Shown here in pieces: positions 61,351 to 64,000 of a DNA stretch of 64,000 nt; the first letter of the stretch is position 1, and every line of letters begins with the position of its first letter. The DNA is taken from assembly GCA_017443345.1 (NCBI GenBank), contig JAFSNR010000020.1:62001-126000 (forward strand). Reading direction: 5' to 3'. Under the pieces are notes generated by a model, which was not told the origin of the DNA, made no database searches, and was given only the letters and a program-made list of their open reading frames with translations. This stretch comes from Prevotella sp. (lineage in GTDB: Bacteria; Bacteroidota; Bacteroidia; Bacteroidales; Bacteroidaceae). A program made the translations under genes and the position numbers.

Positions 61351-64000
61351 TAATGGCCATGAGCTCTTTCTTCAGATGATCCATCGTGCCGATGTTCGAG
61401 CTGCTCTCCTCGTGCAGACCTTCGCCCTGGAAGTTCAGCGTCTTGTCCTCCTGGTCGGAGAAGAGTATCTGACCTTCCACCTTGTCATTCCATATACTTC
61501 GGTCCTCGGGTATTAAGGTGCTCTTGAATGTCTTTCCGATCAAGCCGAGCGTGCTGTCCCACAGCTTACGCCCGTAATTGGTGAAATTCATCTTCTTCGA
61601 CCTGTCTAAGAAGAACACCGTGCGGTTCCAATAGAATTCCTGCCGTATCCACTCCTTCGCCAATATCTCGTCTATACGGAGGCCACACCTGAAGTACTTA
61701 TTATTCGCATTCTGGGGTGCTTCGCCCACTTTGGAGATGAAATAGAGCAGCAGCTTGCGCTTGAAGATCTTCTTGTGAGCCATTGCAAACTTGTCGTCCG
61801 CCGGCACAGGATCCGGGCTATAGAAGAGCATCCCTTCATCGCCATCACCGAATAGCCGGTTCCAAGAATTTAACCAGTCCAGCTTATTACTCAACTCGGT
61901 AATCGCCTGATAGACACACGTTCCCACCCAGTCAAATTCGCCAAGTTCGAGACCATCTGTGTCACTTATTTGTTTTAAAAAACTCGCGACATGATAGTAC
62001 ATCTTGAAAGCGGCTTCACAGTAGGCCTTTGCTTCGTCCTCCACATAGACATACTTGCCAATGGGCTTTTTGCCAATCCACTTTCCATTGTAGAATTCCA
62101 ATTTTTCATCGAAGTAACCGTCAAAGGTGTCAATCGAGATGCTGTCATCTTTCCATTCACGGAGTTTTGATGCAACTTCTGCCAGATTCGGTTTCCTGGG
62201 ATCCTTCAGGAAATATCTTGAGGTCTGTTTGTATTCGACCTGCTTCTTGTGGCCGTCTATCCACAACGCCTCATAGGTGTCGTAGAAGCCGTCCACCTTC
62301 TCATTGATGTGCTTCACGCAGGCAAGCATAGCCTTGAAGAACTCCTCCTGCGACTCCTTCTGCTCTGCCGTCTTCGTGGCATAGCGGTCGCGGCGGATGG
62401 TGGCATTGCCCTTACCGGCCTCCAACATCAGATAGCGCTTCGACTTCAGTTTCAGTGTACCATCCACCGGGCGCACTATCACCTCCATCACGTGGCGGAT
62501 ATACGACAGGTCAACAACGGAGCTAAAGAAATAATCCGTAATTCCCTCCGGGAGATACTCGGCAAAAATGTCTGTCATGGCTTTCCCGAATTGGTATCCA
62601 CCGCCATCAGGGTCACCGAAGCCTGGGTCTTCGATGTTCAGTCCCGATTTGATGTTGATCTTGTTGCCTGCCTCCAGGTTGATGTTCTTACCCCTGATAG
62701 TGACATCGCCGTTGGGGGCACTGATGGTAATGCCCGAGAAGGCATTGATCGACACCGTACCGAAAGGCGAGTTGATTTCGATGGAGCGTTTGTGGCTCTT
62801 CATGTCAATCTCGTACAGCCCGTAGCGGTCGCCGATATGGATACCGCCAGTCAGATCCTTGGCTTGTGGCAGGAGATTGGTGAACGAGGCTCCTACGATC
62901 GTTCCCCACAGTCCTAATCCCGGTGATACCAGATTGGTCAGGAAGTTGGTGCCTCCTACGGGGTCGGTAAACGTGATATGATGGCCGTTGGGCGACATCA
63001 TAGCTATGGAGACATCTTTTCCTTGCAACTCCACGCCACGCTGGCGGTACATCTTTTCGTCGGGGGTGAGGTTGTTCTTTGAGAACACACTTCCCATCAC
63101 ATACGGACGCTCCACATTGCCGTTCTCAAAGTTCACCAGCACCTCGTCGCCTACTCGGGGCCGGAAGAAGGTACCACCACCAGGCGTGGCCATCGGCGAA
63201 ACGACGCGCACCCAGGGTGTAGCCATGTCATTCACCTCTTTAGTAATATATTCTACCAGTTTCTGGCATTTCCCTTTCTTCTTCTCTTTGTCTTTCTCCA
63301 CTCGGACTATATCAGCCTTGGCGGCCAGGTAATGACGGTTAGCCTCCTTATAGGCTGTATGATACCGGCAAATGACAGAATTATCCTTCTCCAGGTTCTT
63401 ATAGTCTTCGTTGCCCTGCTTCTGGTCGTGCTCCTGAGCAGCAGCCTCCAGGTCGGCGATCTCTTCTCTAAGCTGTTTCCGCTGGTCGCTCTTGTCTTCT
63501 TCCAGTCCGTCAAGCCTGGTCTGTTTTTTCGCCAGCAGTTTCTCTCGCTCCTCCTTCGTAGCCTTTACATATCCCTTCAGCTCTTCTACAAAAGCAGAGA
63601 GTCTGGTCGACTGCGACAGGGTTTTCTTCTCCTTTTCTTTCAGCTCATTCAGGGTGTTTTCTACCAATACAAGACTTTGGGTCACCTCCGCCAGCTCATT
63701 ACGCTGCGCACCGCCTAGCGACTGCCAGGGGAAGGCAACGCGCACACGTCCCTGGAACTTCGGGTCTTCATTGTCGGTAACGAAGGCGGTCTGAGGCCCT
63801 GCCTTGCGGATGATGGGTACAGGGTGAACGGGCGGTATGAACTGGTCTTTATTATCTCCGTAAGCGGGAATGGCGTAGATCTTCTGCGAGCGACTGCCTG
63901 CATATTTGTCGTCAGCCTCCTCGCCGTATCTGTCGTAGTCGAGATTCCAGGCCTCCTCGGAAAGCTGCTGTATCTGGATGACGACATACACATCGTCGAG
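61346..64000 (-). CDS. Giant VgrG-like spike protein, cassette A (5' end outside window)
   Basis: 885 codons are open to the right edge; a GTG at 63991 is internal, because the frame and the homology continue past it (VKLG-type segment of the other copies). The OB fold starts at GRVRVAFPWQ, is interrupted by about 166 coiled-coil residues, and resumes at TPWVRVVSPMATPGGG and GDEVLVNFENGNVERPYVMG. NGHHITFTDPVGG, GGIHIGDRYGLYEIDM and needle repeats (SAPNGDVTIRGKNINLEAG) follow, then a C-terminal region of about 400 residues with the shared end motif GQILFSDQEDKTLNFQGEG. It is closest by eye to the cassette B spike. The missing part is the gp27-like region, and the STAS gene expected upstream may or may not exist. 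Confidence 0.87.
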   Translation of the reverse strand, partial: LDDVYVVIQIQQLSEEAWNLDYDRYGEEADDKYAGSRSQKIYAIPAYGDNKDQFIPPVHPVPIIRKAGPQTAFVTDNEDPKFQGRVRVAFPWQSLGGAQRNELAEVTQSLVLVENTLNELKEKEKKTLSQSTRLSAFVEELKGYVKATKEEREKLLAKKQTRLDGLEEDKSDQRKQLREEIADLEAAAQEHDQKQGNEDYKNLEKDNSVICRYHTAYKEANRHYLAAKADIVRVEKDKEKKKGKCQKLVEYITKEVNDMATPWVRVVSPMATPGGGTFFRPRVGDEVLVNFENGNVERPYVMGSVFSKNNLTPDEKMYRQRGVELQGKDVSIAMMSPNGHHITFTDPVGGTNFLTNLVSPGLGLWGTIVGASFTNLLPQAKDLTGGIHIGDRYGLYEIDMKSHKRSIEINSPFGTVSINAFSGITISAPNGDVTIRGKNINLEAGNKINIKSGLNIEDPGFGDPDGGGYQFGKAMTDIFAEYLPEGITDYFFSSVVDLSYIRHVMEVIVRPVDGTLKLKSKRYLMLEAGKGNATIRRDRYATKTAEQKESQEEFFKAMLACVKHINEKVDGFYDTYEALWIDGHKKQVEYKQTSRYFLKDPRKPNLAEVASKLREWKDDSISIDTFDGYFDEKLEFYNGKWIGKKPIGKYVYVEDEAKAYCEAAFKMYYHVASFLKQISDTDGLELGEFDWVGTCVYQAITELSNKLDWLNSWNRLFGDGDEGMLFYSPDPVPADDKFAMAHKKIFKRKLLLYFISKVGEAPQNANNKYFRCGLRIDEILAKEWIRQEFYWNRTVFFLDRSKKMNFTNYGRKLWDSTLGLIGKTFKSTLIPEDRSIWNDKVEGQILFSDQEDKTLNFQGEGLHEESSSNIGTMDHLKKELMAIK

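Noticed and set aside
63991-64000. GTG at 63991 as start of the cassette A spike
   Set aside because: The frame stays open to the edge and homology to the other spikes continues upstream; the gene is simply cut by the window.
1-64000. A full type VI secretion or extracellular contractile injection locus
   Set aside because: No sheath, tube, ClpV/AAA ATPase, baseplate, membrane complex or PAAR gene is recognisable; only spike-like genes and their regulators are present.
1-64000. CRISPR arrays, tRNA or rRNA genes, insertion sequences
   Set aside because: No regularly spaced repeats, no cloverleaf or rRNA sequence, and no transposase or integrase reading frame were seen, in spite of the repeated cassettes.

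Overview
The window looks like chromosomal DNA of a Bacteroidales bacterium, most like Prevotella and relatives. Three things point there: a SusC/SusD polysaccharide-utilisation locus with GH43 enzymes, lipoprotein signals of the Bacteroidetes kind, and promoters of the Bacteroidetes type (TTTG, about 20 bp, TAnnTTTG) upstream of many genes. Everything here was read by eye; no database or structure search was run.

The main feature is a cassette present four times. Its order is STAS-domain protein, giant VgrG-like spike protein, coiled-coil/beta-repeat protein, and a 222-230-residue protein ending in a helical tail. Cassette D (minus strand, 1-6092) is cut by the left edge. Cassette C (minus strand, 8075-16200) is decayed, with a frameshift in the spike gene and a deletion of about 1 kb that removes the end of the spike gene and the start of the next gene. 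Cassette B (plus strand, 22327-31507) is complete. Cassette A (minus strand, 56953 to the right edge) lacks the start of its spike gene. The spike proteins keep the VgrG/phage-baseplate plan (gp27-like region, OB fold, repeated spike). All four carry a coiled coil of 161 to 323 residues inserted inside the OB fold.

Each cassette is tied to partner-switching genes: four SpoIIE/PP2C-type phosphatases (two with an extracytoplasmic dCache-like sensor, one with TPR-like repeats, one soluble), five STAS proteins, and a single RsbW-like kinase in cassette A. My reading is that phosphatases switch STAS proteins to control expression or assembly of several alternative spike complexes. No sheath, tube, ATPase, baseplate or PAAR gene lies in the window, so the rest of the injection machine, if there is one, is encoded elsewhere.

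Between cassettes C and B (16201-22326) is a mixed accessory region: a lone STAS gene, a small double-glycine-leader peptide, a secreted protein, a two-gene VapE unit flanked by TGGTAG repeats, and a secreted beta-flower-like repeat protein.

From 31546 to 47520 (minus strand) is a polysaccharide-utilisation locus: SusC, SusD, a surface lipoprotein, a duplicated pair of membrane protein plus CxxCH beta-propeller lipoprotein, then two secreted GH43 enzymes. A 0.7-kb intergenic region upstream of SusC holds repeated TGTTACA motifs and a probable small transcript. Next come two sensor kinases with periplasmic solute-binding domains (one lacks the phospho-accepting His), an MgtC-like protein, a GNAT-like protein and a cation/proton antiporter, then cassette A.
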